The notes under the pieces are model-generated. The model was not told the origin of the DNA. It searched no databases and was given only the letters and a program-made list of their open reading frames with translations. Of a DNA stretch of 64,000 nucleotides, positions 27,803 to 37,560 are shown in pieces (the stretch's first letter is position 1; every line of letters begins with the position of its first letter). Location of the stretch: contig JAQEWB010000010.1 of NCBI GenBank assembly GCA_027694045.1, positions 1 through 64,000 on the forward strand, written 5' to 3'. The stretch comes from Bacillaceae bacterium OF18-1A. GTDB lineage: Bacteria; Bacillota; Bacilli; Bacillales; Bacillaceae_G. Made by a program: the position numbers and the translations under genes.

Positions 27803-28807
27803 ATGGGGGCTTATGAAATTAATGACCAGTTATTAACGAATGAAGAGAAGAAAGAATTAACGATAAATAAAGAGCAGCAAACGATTAGCCGAAAGAAAGA
27901 AGTGTTTCGTAAGTTTGTATCGAATCCAATTGCAGTTTTAGGGGCTGTAACGTTATTACTCATTATTATTTTTTCTCTTATTGGAGAAAGTTTAACGTCG
28001 TTTACAGCGAGTGAACAAGTAAAAGAGGCGACAAATTTACCGCCTAGTAGTGAGCATTGGTTCGGAACAGATGATTTAGGTAGAGACATATGGGCGCGTA
28101 CTTGGGCTGGTGGGAAGATTTCACTAACAGTTGGATTAGTAGCAGCTGCCCTTGATATAGGACTTGGTGTATTAATCGGTGGCTTTAGTGGATATGTGAG
28201 AGGACGTAATCGACTTGGAACTTTAATCGATGAGTGGATTATAAGAGGGATCGAAGTATTATACGGTATACCATATTTATTAATTGTTATTTTACTATTA
28301 ATCGTTATGAAGCCAGGGCTTTTCACTATTATTATCGCTCTTGCATTAACGGGGTGGATTGGAATGGCTCGTCTTATTCGGGCACAAGTATTGTCGTTAA
28401 AGCAAAGGGAGTTTGTTATCGCAGCAGAACGATTAGGTACGCCTCATATGAAAATTATATATGGACACTTAATTCCAAATTTAACAGGGATTATTATCGT
28501 AAATTTATCATTTACAATTCCAGCAGCTATTTTCTCAGAATCATTTTTAAGTTTTATCGGACTTGGAGTACAATCACCAGCGGCAAGTTGGGGGACAATG
28601 ACAAATGATGCACTCGGGACATTATTGAGTGGAGAGTGGTGGCAGCTATTCTTCCCAGCAATCATGATTGCGCTCATAATGTTTGCATTTAATGCAATTG
28701 GTGATGGCTTACAAGATGCAATTGATCCAAAAATCGTAAAACAGAATAGAAAGGAGAAAAAGCATGGGACAGCTCTTATCTTTAGAAAACGTAACGTTAG
28801 CCGTTGA
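27803..28807 (+). CDS. Oligopeptide ABC transporter permease (OppC/DppC type)
   Basis: This is a 334-residue second permease. The N-terminal cytoplasmic stretch (about 1-48), six helices and HWFGTDDLGRDIWART near residue 90 are diagnostic of OppC. The coupling loop VIAAERLGTPHMKIIYGHLIPN lies near 206. The C-terminal end overlaps the next gene by 44 bp, so it is probably translationally coupled to the ATPase. Confidence 0.92.
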   Translation: MGAYEINDQLLTNEEKKELTINKEQQTISRKKEVFRKFVSNPIAVLGAVTLLLIIIFSLIGESLTSFTASEQVKEATNLPPSSEHWFGTDDLGRDIWARTWAGGKISLTVGLVAAALDIGLGVLIGGFSGYVRGRNRLGTLIDEWIIRGIEVLYGIPYLLIVILLLIVMKPGLFTIIIALALTGWIGMARLIRAQVLSLKQREFVIAAERLGTPHMKIIYGHLIPNLTGIIIVNLSFTIPAAIFSESFLSFIGLGVQSPAASWGTMTNDALGTLLSGEWWQLFFPAIMIALIMFAFNAIGDGLQDAIDPKIVKQNRKEKKHGTALIFRKRNVSR

Positions 28808-29774
28808 AAAAGAGAATAGTAAGCAAGCGATTGTGAAGCATGTTTCCTTTTCTATTAGCGAAGGTGAAATAGTTGCACTTGTAGGAGAAAGTGGCTCAGG
28901 GAAAAGTGTTACAGCACAATCTATTATCGGCTTAAATCAAGAATCAATTCATATTGATGATGGAAATATATCTTTTGAATCAGAGGAATTAACGAATCTA
29001 CAAGAATCAGAATGGAATCAAATTCGTGGGAAAGATATTGCTTTTATCTTTCAAGACCCACTTTCTTCTTTAAATCCGACGATGAAGGTGGGAAGGCAAA
29101 TTACAGAGGTGATTTTGCAACATGAGAAAAAATCGAAAAGAGAAGCAAAGAAAATAGCGATTAACTTGTTAACAGATTTAGGGATACATGAACCGGAGAA
29201 ACGATTTGAACAGTACCCACATCAATTAAGCGGGGGCATGAGGCAACGGATTTGTTTAGCAATTGCATTTGCTTGCCACCCAAAGCTCGTTATTGCGGAT
29301 GAACCTACGACAGCATTAGATGTAACAATTCAAAAGCAAATTATGGAGTTATTAAAGGAAAGAAAGGAAAAGCAAAATACGAGTATTTTATTAATTACTC
29401 ACGATTTGGCACTTGTACGTGAAGTAGCGGATCGAGTAGTTGTGATGTATGGGGGACGAGTTGTTGAAAAAGGAACGATACAGGAGGTAATAGGTTCTCC
29501 TAAACATCCATACACAAAAAGCTTATTACAAGCAATTCCGAATATGGATGATTCTGAAAAAGTGCTACGTGCAATAGAAGGAACGACGCCTTCCATTGAG
29601 ACTTTAAATAGCTTTGGTTGTCCTTTTGTAAATCGTTGCCCAGTAGCGATAAAAGAATGTATGCATCGTTTCCCGGAGCGAACAACATATTCTGGGGAGC
29701 ATAGTTCGCATTGCTGGCAGCATGTTCTGGAGCATAATAAAGCGAAATCAAAAGAGAAGGTGAATGCCTCATGA
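28764..29774 (+). CDS. Oligopeptide ABC transporter ATP-binding protein (OppD type)
   Basis: This is a 336-residue ATPase. Walker A is GESGSGKSV near 39, the Q-loop is FIFQDPLSSLNPTM, the signature LSGGMRQRICLAIA lies near 155 and Walker B is LVIADEPTTALDV near 174. The C-terminal Cys-rich extension GCPFVNRCP-X7-C is typical of the oligopeptide-type ATPases, some of which carry an iron-sulfur cluster. It overlaps the second ATPase gene by 4 bp. Confidence 0.93.
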   Translation: MGQLLSLENVTLAVEKENSKQAIVKHVSFSISEGEIVALVGESGSGKSVTAQSIIGLNQESIHIDDGNISFESEELTNLQESEWNQIRGKDIAFIFQDPLSSLNPTMKVGRQITEVILQHEKKSKREAKKIAINLLTDLGIHEPEKRFEQYPHQLSGGMRQRICLAIAFACHPKLVIADEPTTALDVTIQKQIMELLKERKEKQNTSILLITHDLALVREVADRVVVMYGGRVVEKGTIQEVIGSPKHPYTKSLLQAIPNMDDSEKVLRAIEGTTPSIETLNSFGCPFVNRCPVAIKECMHRFPERTTYSGEHSSHCWQHVLEHNKAKSKEKVNAS

Positions 29775-30544
29775 CGACAGATTTAATTACTGTAAAGCAA
29801 GTAACGAAAACGTATGGAAGTAAAAATAAAGAAATCGCAGCGTTAAAAGAGATATCACTTTCTATCCCGAAAGGAACAACACTTGGCATTATTGGAGAAA
29901 GTGGATCAGGAAAAACAACACTTGGAAAGCTTATAGCTGGGATTGAGAAACCAACGTCTGGTGAAATTAATTATAACGGTCAAATTGTTCACAAACTGAA
30001 GTCAGCTAATAAGCGGAATTTCTTACAGAAAGTACAGTTTATTTTTCAAGATTCCACTGCTGCATTAAATCCGCGTTGGAAAGTACGCGATAGCGTAACA
30101 GAAGGGTATATATCATTTGGTTTAGGTGATAAAGGGTTGAAGGATAAAGTGGCAGGTGATGCGCTAGAGCGCGTTGGATTAGATAGAAGATATATTGATC
30201 GCTATCCACATGAATTTAGTGGTGGACAACGGCAACGTATCGCTATTGCAAGAGCACTATTATGTGAGCCAGAAGTATTAATTCTTGATGAACCAATTTC
30301 AGCATTAGATGTGTCACTACAAATTCAAATTGTACATTTGCTGCAAAAAATCCAAAAGGAACAAGGCTATACATACTTATTTATCGCGCATGATTTGCCG
30401 ATGGTTCACTACTTATGTGAGAAAGTGGCTGTCTTATACAAAGGAGAACTTGTTGAATTTGGAAATACGGACGAAGTATTCCGCAATCCACAACATTCTT
30501 ATACAAAAACATTATTAGCATCAACACCAAAAATTTCAGGTTAA
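29771..30544 (+). CDS. Oligopeptide ABC transporter ATP-binding protein (OppF type)
   Basis: This is a 257-residue ATPase. Walker A is GESGSGKTT near 41, the Q-loop FIFQDSTAALNPRW near 86, the signature FSGGQRQRIAIARAL near 147 and Walker B VLILDEPISALDV near 166. It is shorter than typical OppF (about 310) because the C-terminal peptide-family extension is missing after LLASTPK. This makes it closer to nickel or dipeptide transporter ATPases. It starts inside the stop of the preceding gene. Confidence 0.9.
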   Translation: MTTDLITVKQVTKTYGSKNKEIAALKEISLSIPKGTTLGIIGESGSGKTTLGKLIAGIEKPTSGEINYNGQIVHKLKSANKRNFLQKVQFIFQDSTAALNPRWKVRDSVTEGYISFGLGDKGLKDKVAGDALERVGLDRRYIDRYPHEFSGGQRQRIAIARALLCEPEVLILDEPISALDVSLQIQIVHLLQKIQKEQGYTYLFIAHDLPMVHYLCEKVAVLYKGELVEFGNTDEVFRNPQHSYTKTLLASTPKISG

Positions 30545-30557
30545 AGGGGAATGTAAG

Positions 30558-32168
30558 ATGAAGAAGTTTTTATTATTTGTCATTATGACCGTATTAGCAA
30601 TTACTTCCGTCGCTTGCGGTAAGAAAGAGGCGCAAAAGGCAAGTGCAGGTAAGGGAGATGGCGAGCGATTAGTAACGAATATTAGTAGCGATCCATATAC
30701 ACTTGATTCCGCGATTGCGACAGATAGCACGTCAGGTTATGTCATAGGGCACTTATTCTCAAGTTTATATACGCAAGATAGTGATGGGAAATATCAAAAT
30801 GAATTAGCAGAGAAAGAAGAAGTAAATGCTGATGGAACTGAGTATACCATTCATTTAAAGAAAGATATTAAATGGTCAGATGGTTCTCCTATTACAGCAA
30901 ATGATTTTGAATTTGCATGGAAGCGATTATTAAATCCGAAAACAGGTTCTATGAATGCGACAGAAATGTATTTTATTAAAGGGGCAGAGGCATACAATAC
31001 TGGAAAAGGTGAAGAAGGAAAAGTGGGCATTCAAGTCATTGATCCTCAAACATTAAAGGTAACACTTGAGCATCCAGTTGCTTCTATTAAACAAAAATTA
31101 GCAAGTTCACTATTTATTCCATTATCAAAAAAATCAATTGATGATAACAATAAATTAAAAACAGATCCAAAAGAGTTAATTACGAACGGACCATTCACGT
31201 TAAAAGAATGGAAGCATAATCAAGCAATTACAGTACAAAAGAATAAAGAATACTATGATAAAAAGGTAACGTTAAAAGAAATTGAGTTTCGTATTATTCC
31301 AGACTCAAAAACAGCGTATCAATTGTACAAATCAAAAGAATTAGATTTATTAAGTGGCTTACCACAAGAGATGATTGAGAAAGAAAAAGGGAATAAAGAA
31401 TATAAACGTATTGCAGGATTCTCATCTTATATTTATTCGTTTAACGTAGAAAAAGAGCCATTTACAAACGCGAAAGTACGTAAAGCATTTTCATTAGCAG
31501 TTGATCGTAAGTTTATCGTTGAAAAACTATATAAAAATAATGCGCAAGAAGCATATGCATTCGTTCCAGAAGGAGCAAAAACACAAAGTGGTCGTGATTT
31601 CCGTAAAGAAAAAGGTGATTACGTTAAATTCGATCCAGCAGAAGCGAAAAAATTACTAGAAGAAGGTATGAAAGAGCAGGGTTGGTCTACATTACCTGAA
31701 GTAACATTAAAATTCACTACAGATACACAACATAAAAAAGTAGCAGAAGCAATGCAAGAAATGTTTAAGAAAAATCTTGGCGTAGATATTAAATTAGAAA
31801 ATAAAGAGTGGAAGAGTTACATCGATACATATAAGCAAAGTGACTTCCAATTAGCTTATATGGGATGGGGCGGTTCTCTATTAGATCCAATTACTAAATT
31901 AGATTTATATGCAGGTGATGGTCCAAATAACTATGCAAAATGGCATAATAACGAATTTGATGCTTTAGTAAAAGAAGCAGAAGTTGAACAAAATGAAGAT
32001 AAGCGTTTCGACTTATTGCATAAAGCAGAAGATATTATGTTTACAGATTCACCATTAATCCCAATCATATTCCCTTCTGATTCTTATTTACAAAAAGAAT
32101 CAGTATCTGGACTTCAATATTATGTTGGATCTAAACCAGATTTAAGATATGCAAAAATAAAGAAGTAG
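30558..32168 (+). CDS. Peptide-binding lipoprotein (OppA family, SBP_bac_5)
   Basis: This 536-residue lipoprotein has lipobox ITSVAC (Cys20). It is the extracellular receptor of the preceding transporter. Family-5 signatures are IKWSDGSPITANDFEFAWKR (about 96-115), a GPFTLKEWKH strand near 218 and YNAKWHN-like NNYAKWHNNEFD near 457. As in other opp operons it is the last gene, here with its own ribosome site GGGGAA and a compact terminator in the stop region (AGAAGTAGGC/GCCTACTTCT). Confidence 0.92.
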   Translation: MKKFLLFVIMTVLAITSVACGKKEAQKASAGKGDGERLVTNISSDPYTLDSAIATDSTSGYVIGHLFSSLYTQDSDGKYQNELAEKEEVNADGTEYTIHLKKDIKWSDGSPITANDFEFAWKRLLNPKTGSMNATEMYFIKGAEAYNTGKGEEGKVGIQVIDPQTLKVTLEHPVASIKQKLASSLFIPLSKKSIDDNNKLKTDPKELITNGPFTLKEWKHNQAITVQKNKEYYDKKVTLKEIEFRIIPDSKTAYQLYKSKELDLLSGLPQEMIEKEKGNKEYKRIAGFSSYIYSFNVEKEPFTNAKVRKAFSLAVDRKFIVEKLYKNNAQEAYAFVPEGAKTQSGRDFRKEKGDYVKFDPAEAKKLLEEGMKEQGWSTLPEVTLKFTTDTQHKKVAEAMQEMFKKNLGVDIKLENKEWKSYIDTYKQSDFQLAYMGWGGSLLDPITKLDLYAGDGPNNYAKWHNNEFDALVKEAEVEQNEDKRFDLLHKAEDIMFTDSPLIPIIFPSDSYLQKESVSGLQYYVGSKPDLRYAKIKK

Positions 32169-32184
32169 GCAATCGCCTACTTCT

Positions 32185-32652
32185 TTATTTTACTTCTTTC
32201 TTATATTCTTTTTTCGTTCCATCAGAGAAGACAACTTCTAAATCGAATTTTTGATAGTCTTTATCAAGTTTGAATACATTTACTACTTGATCGATTACTT
32301 CTTGGTCAGGAGTATTTTTATCAAATTTTAATTCTTGTAGAAGTGGGCTTAATTTTGTAATAGCTTCATCTCCTGTTAATTTTACATCTGCTTTATGGTC
32401 TTCAATTTTTGCTTCCATTTTCTTATCAGCTGCTACATTTTTATAATCAGCTTCGTAGTCTTTCTTCGTATCTTGATAGTCTGCCTTCAAATCGAATTCA
32501 TTAAAGTTTAGTTTTAAATCAGCAGGGGCTTCATTTTTTGCCTCTTCTGTAGTCTTCTTATTAGAAGTTGTGTCTTCCTTTGCGGGAGCTTTACAGCCTG
32601 TTAATACAGGTACTAGCATAAGAGCTAATAAAGCTGATAGTAAAATTCTCAT
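32185..32652 (-). CDS. YusW-like lipoprotein
   Basis: This 155-residue lipoprotein has lipobox LTGC (Cys20) followed by a Lys/Glu/Thr linker and one domain with LKLNFNEFDLKADYQ and VNVFKLDKDYQKFDLEVVFSDG. This matches the YusW domain as I recall it. I moved the start to ATG 32652, which has GGAGG 8 nt upstream; the longer in-frame option at 32688 lacks a site. Function unknown; related proteins are small surface lipoproteins. Confidence 0.72.
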   Translation of the reverse strand: MRILLSALLALMLVPVLTGCKAPAKEDTTSNKKTTEEAKNEAPADLKLNFNEFDLKADYQDTKKDYEADYKNVAADKKMEAKIEDHKADVKLTGDEAITKLSPLLQELKFDKNTPDQEVIDQVVNVFKLDKDYQKFDLEVVFSDGTKKEYKKEVK

Positions 32653-32825
32653 TATAAATTCCTCCTTATGTAAAGTTGTTCTATACAAGTTTTTCCAAAA
32701 AACATGTAATTATGTATGTGTTGAAAATAAATTATTACCTTGTAGTCATAAGGGATAATCCGCAATTTAAATCAAAAGTGATTTGTATGTATATGGTAAA
32801 TTGAAGTTGTGAGGGAGGGACTAAA

Positions 32826-33495
32826 ATGCATGAAGAATATAAAGAGATAATAAAAAAATCAATTGAATATATAGAAAATCACTTGCATGAGGAGCTTACA
32901 ACAGAATGAGTAGCATCTCACAGTGCAGTATCGATGTACCATTTTCATCGTATTTTTCAAAGATATGTTGGGATGAGTGTAACGGATTATATTCGAAAGA
33001 GAAGATTAACTCATGCTGCACAGGCTTTAGTATCAACTGAAAGAGCAGTTATTGATATTGCAATGCAATATGGTTTTTCCTCACAAGAGGCATTTACGAG
33101 AACTTTTAAAAGAATGTTCCAATGCAAAAAAAAGGGGAAGAGGATTATTGACAATTGTTTTCTTTGCCTTTCTTTCATTAACACAAATGTTTCTAACTGT
33201 GTTTGGAAACGCAGGTATGATTTTTAATATTATCTCACTATCGTTACAACTTGTAAGTTCCGGTGTAATTGTCCCACATGAGATGCTTTCTAAAACATAT
33301 CAAACAATCGGTGAACTATTTCCCGCAACATATGCAGTGAATGGCTATTATACAATAATATTTGGAGGAGTTAGTTTAGAGAGAAATATTATTTCATTAT
33401 TAGTTATTGTATTGGTTACACAGTCAGTAGCAGTGATGACTTTAGCTATAAAAGGAATGGTAAAGGGAAGAAGCTCTGTAGTTAAAGAAGCATAA
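32826..33495 (+). pseudogene. Chimeric pseudogene: AraC-type regulator fused to a YhgE/Pip-like membrane fragment
   Basis: A good ribosome site (GGGAGGGA) and ATG 32826 begin an AraC/XylS DNA-binding domain. Codon 28 is TGA (32907-32909) in the middle of helix 1. After it the same frame continues with SMYHFHRIFQRYVGMSVTDY and the second helix-turn-helix VIDIAMQYGFSSQEAFTRTF up to about 33120. There, at an A8-G4 run, it switches to the +1 frame, which encodes the membrane segment LASSG-type end of a YhgE/Pip or ABC-2 permease (SLQLVSSGVIVPHEML, LFPATYAVNGYYT). At least a stop mutation and a deletion joining two unrelated genes are needed. It is not expected to be functional. Confidence 0.75.
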
Positions 33496-33498
33496 AAT

Positions 33499-33528
33499 AA
33501 AAAGGTATCCTCGGTGGGATACCTTTTT
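33499..33528. terminator. Bidirectional terminator
   Basis: AAAAAGGTATCC pairs with GGATACCTTTTT over a TCGGTG loop, between the pseudogene and the convergent binding-protein gene. Confidence 0.9.
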
Positions 33529-33539
33529 ATTAGCACTTA

Positions 33540-35180
33540 CTATTTTGCAACTTCTGTCCACTTGTAGTTAAACTCACCACCGAAGTCAGTTGTTACAAGT
33601 CCTTTAATGAAAGAGCGTTGTAAGTAAGAGCGACCTTGTTGGTATAAAGGAGCGACAGCACCGTCTTGTAATAGAATTTTTTCAGCTTGCTTCATTGCTT
33701 CAAAGCGTGCTTTTTCATCGCCAGCTAAATCTGTTTTCACTTTATGAATTAGCTCGTCGTACTCTTTGTTGGAGTATTTATCGAAGTTGTAAGCACTATC
33801 TGTTGTAAATAAATCTAAGAATGTAATTGGATCAGCGAAGTCAGGGCCCCAGCCATCAATACCGATTTCATAATCACCACTTAATAGTAGTTTTAACTGC
33901 TGTTTACGTGGTTGCGGTTTTAAATTCACTGTTAATCCGTCTAAGTTCTTTTCGAGTTCACCTTTTAAATATTCACCAGTCTTTTTAGCTAAAGCATTGT
34001 CACTTGTTAATAGTTCAATTGTTACTTTGTCAGTACCAAGTTCTTGCTTCGCTTTTTTCCAGTTTTCTTTCGCTGTTTTCACATCATCTTTAACTAGATT
34101 TCCGTTTTCTTTACGGAAGTCGTTACCTTCTGGACTTTTTGCAAATTTCGCAGGAACCATTCCTTCAGCTGGAACAGCACCGTTATTTAAGATTGTTTCT
34201 ACGTATGCTTTTTTATTCATTGCACCGTTAATAGCAAGGCGTGCATGTTGATTTTTTAATGTTGGATTTTTTTGATTTAGTCGTAAGAATTGGATTCCAA
34301 CTTCAGCGCGTTCTTTGAAATTCGGATCGCTCTTATATTTATCAACAAATTCCGCAGTTAAAGCAACACGATCAATTTGACCTGAATCATATAAGTTAAC
34401 TTCTGTAGACTTATCTTTAACGACATTGAAATTGATTTCTTCTAGTTTTACAGTTTTAGCATCCCAGTAGTTAGGGTTTTTCTTTAATTGGAAGCCTTGC
34501 TCATGTTTCCAATTATCTAATGTGAATGCACCGTTGTAAATTAAATGATTTGCTTCTAAACCGTATTTATCACCTTGAGATTTTAAGTATTCTTCACTAA
34601 TTGGTAAGAATGTTGAGAATGTCGTTAAGCTTAAGAAGTAGGGAACAGGACGGTCTAGTTGTACTTCTAAAGTTTTGTCATCAAGGGCTTTGACACCTAG
34701 TTGATCAACTGGTAATTGTTTTTCATTTATTTGTTTTGCATTCTTTATATCGAAGAATAAGAAGGCGTATTCGGCTGCTGTATCAGGATTTACGGCACGT
34801 TGCCAAGCAAAGGCAAAGTCTTTTGCAGTAACAGGAGTACCGTTTGACCATTTTGAATCACGAAGATGGAATGTATATTTTGTTTTATCGGGACTAACAT
34901 CAACCGATTCAGCAACACCAGGAATAGGCTTATTATCTTCTCCCATTGCATATAAACCTTCAAAAACATTTCGCATTACGTTCATGGATTCCCCATCCGT
35001 TGCTTTGGCAACATCCATTGTTGGAATTTCTGAAGCAAATGATAAGTTAATTGCTTGTTTATCAGGTACTTTATCGTTTGCCTTCGCTCCGCTTGCATTA
35101 TCTTTATTTCCTCCGCAAGCAGTTAGTAGTAGACTTGCCCCTAAAACAGATGCAACAACAGGTACAACTTTTTTCTTCAT
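33540..35180 (-). CDS. Peptide-binding lipoprotein (OppA family)
   Basis: This is a 546-residue SBP_bac_5 lipoprotein with lipobox LLTAC. Typical segments are MRNVFEGLYAMGEDNKPIPG, SKWSNGTPVTAKDFAFAWQR and PDFADPITFLDLFTT. I used ATG 35180 (GGGAGGAAAG 5-6 nt upstream) rather than the in-frame ATG at 35210. It is clearly a paralogue of the next upstream gene (33-kDa-scale similarity along its entire length, same landmarks in the same order). No S-box lies upstream, in contrast to that paralogue, and a strong terminator separates them. Confidence 0.9.
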   Translation of the reverse strand: MKKKVVPVVASVLGASLLLTACGGNKDNASGAKANDKVPDKQAINLSFASEIPTMDVAKATDGESMNVMRNVFEGLYAMGEDNKPIPGVAESVDVSPDKTKYTFHLRDSKWSNGTPVTAKDFAFAWQRAVNPDTAAEYAFLFFDIKNAKQINEKQLPVDQLGVKALDDKTLEVQLDRPVPYFLSLTTFSTFLPISEEYLKSQGDKYGLEANHLIYNGAFTLDNWKHEQGFQLKKNPNYWDAKTVKLEEINFNVVKDKSTEVNLYDSGQIDRVALTAEFVDKYKSDPNFKERAEVGIQFLRLNQKNPTLKNQHARLAINGAMNKKAYVETILNNGAVPAEGMVPAKFAKSPEGNDFRKENGNLVKDDVKTAKENWKKAKQELGTDKVTIELLTSDNALAKKTGEYLKGELEKNLDGLTVNLKPQPRKQQLKLLLSGDYEIGIDGWGPDFADPITFLDLFTTDSAYNFDKYSNKEYDELIHKVKTDLAGDEKARFEAMKQAEKILLQDGAVAPLYQQGRSYLQRSFIKGLVTTDFGGEFNYKWTEVAK

Positions 35181-35564
35181 TGTTCTTTCCTCCCTAAATG
35201 TGTTGTTCATAACGTCATAATGTCCATGTCTTAAAGTAGCTATAGAAGAAGATAAAACCTATTATAAGTAGTTGTTTATAGGTAATAAGGTGTTCTATAT
35301 GTATATACATGTTGAACTATAATCTGTCGTTATATGTTTCAACGTAGTAGACATTACATTTTGATGGTTAAATATTTCGTTTCTTTGATTATTTAGAATA
35401 TTAACACTGGAGGGAACTATATGTCAATAATAAAAATAGGGTACTAGTTTCTTGAAATAATATATCAAAAAAGTAGATTCACTCATATTAAGGAATCTAC
35501 TTTTCATATATTTTGCTAAAAAAACAATTGATGTGGATGGGAAAATTACAACTAAAGCAGTTCT
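35181..35564. other. Intergenic region between two oppA paralogues
   Basis: It holds the upstream region of the minus-strand gene ending at 33540 and, at 35469-35504, a terminator (AAAAGTAGATTC/GAATCTACTTTT) for the gene at 35565. A TATATGTATATACAT dyad near 35298 could be an operator. An eight-codon frame near 35421 with a GGAGGG site is too short to call. No riboswitch motif is visible. Confidence 0.6.
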
Positions 35565-37205
35565 TTATTTCTCAATTTTTGCCCATTTGAAGTTCAATTG
35601 ACCTGCAAAGTCAACTTGCACAATACCTTTCACATAAGAACGCTCTAAATAAGATTCGCCTTTTTGATAAAGAGGAGCGATAACAGAGTCTTTAAATAAG
35701 ATCTTCTCTGATTCTAGTAATGCGTCAAATCGTGCTTTTTCATCACCAGCTAAAGTTGTTTTTACTTTCTCGATTGTTTCATCGAATTCTTTATTAGAGT
35801 AATGATCTAAGTTGTATGGATTATTCGTTGTAAATAGTTCAAGGAATGTAATTGGGTCCGCGAAGTCAGGGCTCCAACCGTCGATTCCGATTTCATAGTC
35901 ACCTTTTAATAAGAGTGAAACTTGTTGTTTACGTGGTTGAGGCTTTATGTTTACTGTTAAGCCGTCTAAATTCTTTTCTAGTTGTCCTTTTAAGAATTCA
36001 CCAGTTTTCTTATCGAGGTCAGCATCACTCGTTAATAATTCTAATGTTATCTTTTCCGAGCCAAGTTCTTGCTTTGCCTTCTTCCATAATTCTTGGGCAG
36101 ATTTTGTATCAACCTTTGTTAAGTCGCCGTTTGCAGTACGGAAGTCTTTTCCGTCAGGTCCTTTTGCAAAGTTTTTTGGCACGAGACCAAAGGTTGGTGT
36201 AGAGCCGTCGTTTAATAACGTATTTACAAAGGATTTTCTATCGATTGTTTGATCGATCGCTTGGCGTGCAGAAACGTTTTGAAGCACTTTGTTTTGTTGG
36301 TTCATACGTAAAAATTGTACGCCTACGTTCGGGCGCTCTTTAAAGTTAGCATCCTTTCTATATTTATCAACGAAATCAGATGTTAGTTTTATACGATCTA
36401 ATTGTTTTGATTCGAATAAGTTTACTTCTGTTGATTTTTCTTTTACTACGTTAAAATTAATTTCTTCCAGTTTGACATTATCTTTATCCCAGTAGGTAGA
36501 ATTTTTCTTGAATTTAAAGCTTTGTTCATGCTTCCAATCGCTTAGTGTAAAAGCACCATTGTACAAAATTGTATTATCTTCTAAAGCGTATTTATCACCT
36601 TGTGCTTTAAAGAATTCCTCGTTAATTGGTAGGAATGTTGGGAACGCTGTTAAGCTAATAAAATACGGAACAGGGCGCTCTAATTCTACCTCAAACGTAT
36701 GGTCATCAACTGCTTTTACACCAAGTTGATCGGCTGGAAGTTCTTTGTTGTTAATTTTTGTTGCATTTTTAATATCAAAGAATAGAAATGCATATTCAGA
36801 GGCTGTTGCTGAATCGACAGCTCTTTGCCAAGCGAAGACAAAATCTTTCGCTGTAACAGGAGTACCGTTTGACCATTTTGAATCTCGCAGGTGGAATGTG
36901 TATTTCGTTTTATCGCCACTTACTTCATGAGATTTTGCAACACCTGGGACAGGTTTATTACCTTCACCAAGGTTATACAAACCTTCAAATACGTTTCTCA
37001 TTACTTGACCAGAATCAGTATCTGTAGCACGAGCTGTATCCATTGTTCGTATTTCAGTAGGTGAAGATAAGTTTAAAACTTGTTTACTAGGCGCCTCGTC
37101 TTTTGCATTTGCTCCGCTTGCTTCGTTTTTATAACTACCGCAACCAGTTAATAAAATACTTACTCCTACAACTGATGCAATACCGGGTACAAACTTTTTT
37201 TTCAT
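35565..37205 (-). CDS. SAM-regulated peptide-binding lipoprotein (OppA family)
   Basis: This is a 546-residue SBP_bac_5 lipoprotein with lipobox LLTGC (Cys22). It aligns without large gaps to the neighbouring 33540-35180 product (for example MRNVFEGLYNLGEGNKPVPG, SKWSNGTPVTAKDFVFAWQR and SPDFADPITFLELFTT). It sits alone behind a SAM-I riboswitch. Since no permease or ATPase is adjacent, it probably delivers peptides to a shared transporter, possibly the S-box-controlled importer at 26.9-32.2 kb. Confidence 0.92.
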   Translation of the reverse strand: MKKKFVPGIASVVGVSILLTGCGSYKNEASGANAKDEAPSKQVLNLSSPTEIRTMDTARATDTDSGQVMRNVFEGLYNLGEGNKPVPGVAKSHEVSGDKTKYTFHLRDSKWSNGTPVTAKDFVFAWQRAVDSATASEYAFLFFDIKNATKINNKELPADQLGVKAVDDHTFEVELERPVPYFISLTAFPTFLPINEEFFKAQGDKYALEDNTILYNGAFTLSDWKHEQSFKFKKNSTYWDKDNVKLEEINFNVVKEKSTEVNLFESKQLDRIKLTSDFVDKYRKDANFKERPNVGVQFLRMNQQNKVLQNVSARQAIDQTIDRKSFVNTLLNDGSTPTFGLVPKNFAKGPDGKDFRTANGDLTKVDTKSAQELWKKAKQELGSEKITLELLTSDADLDKKTGEFLKGQLEKNLDGLTVNIKPQPRKQQVSLLLKGDYEIGIDGWSPDFADPITFLELFTTNNPYNLDHYSNKEFDETIEKVKTTLAGDEKARFDALLESEKILFKDSVIAPLYQKGESYLERSYVKGIVQVDFAGQLNFKWAKIEK

Positions 37206-37254
37206 TTGATTTTCCTCCTAAATAATTAAGTTTGGATGATGATGAGGGAAATGA

Positions 37255-37444
37255 AAAATAAAAAATCCCTCTTTTCGTATTGAGAAAGAGGGATTTTTAC
37301 GTACAAGTTATGCACCCGTATATAAACGAAGTCCCTCATTCTATCTTTCAAGCATAAAGCTTGCAGGAAGTGGCACAGTATTCAAAATGAACCTGCTGCC
37401 GAGGTTTCAAAGGGCCAGTCCCTCCACCTCTCTTGATACAATGA
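37255..37444 (-). promoter_or_regulatory. SAM-I (S-box) riboswitch upstream of oppA paralogue
   Basis: On the minus strand the closing stem CTCATTGTATC (37434-37444) pairs with GATAGAATGAG (37335-37345). The core GAGGTGGAGGGACTGGCCC, GAAACCTCGGCAGCAGG and CCACTTCCTGCA is conserved. A terminator follows, AAAAATCCCTCTTT/AAAGAGGGATTTTT (37260-37297), just before the coding region. Confidence 0.95.
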
Positions 37445-37560
37445 GTAAACGAATAAACTTTATTAATTTTTGTGTTTCTTTGATAATTCAAAATCTTACA
37501 CCTCAAGTGATAAAGTGTCAATTGAATTTAATATAGTTTAAATTTTCAGTTTTTTAATAA

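Noticed and set aside
28234..28608. Open frame inside oppC in another frame
   Set aside because: Fully contained in a confident permease gene, low-complexity composition and no ribosome site.
35290..35315. PlcR box near the oppA paralogue
   Set aside because: TATGTATATACATG lacks the required spacing and 3' CATA half of the PlcR consensus.
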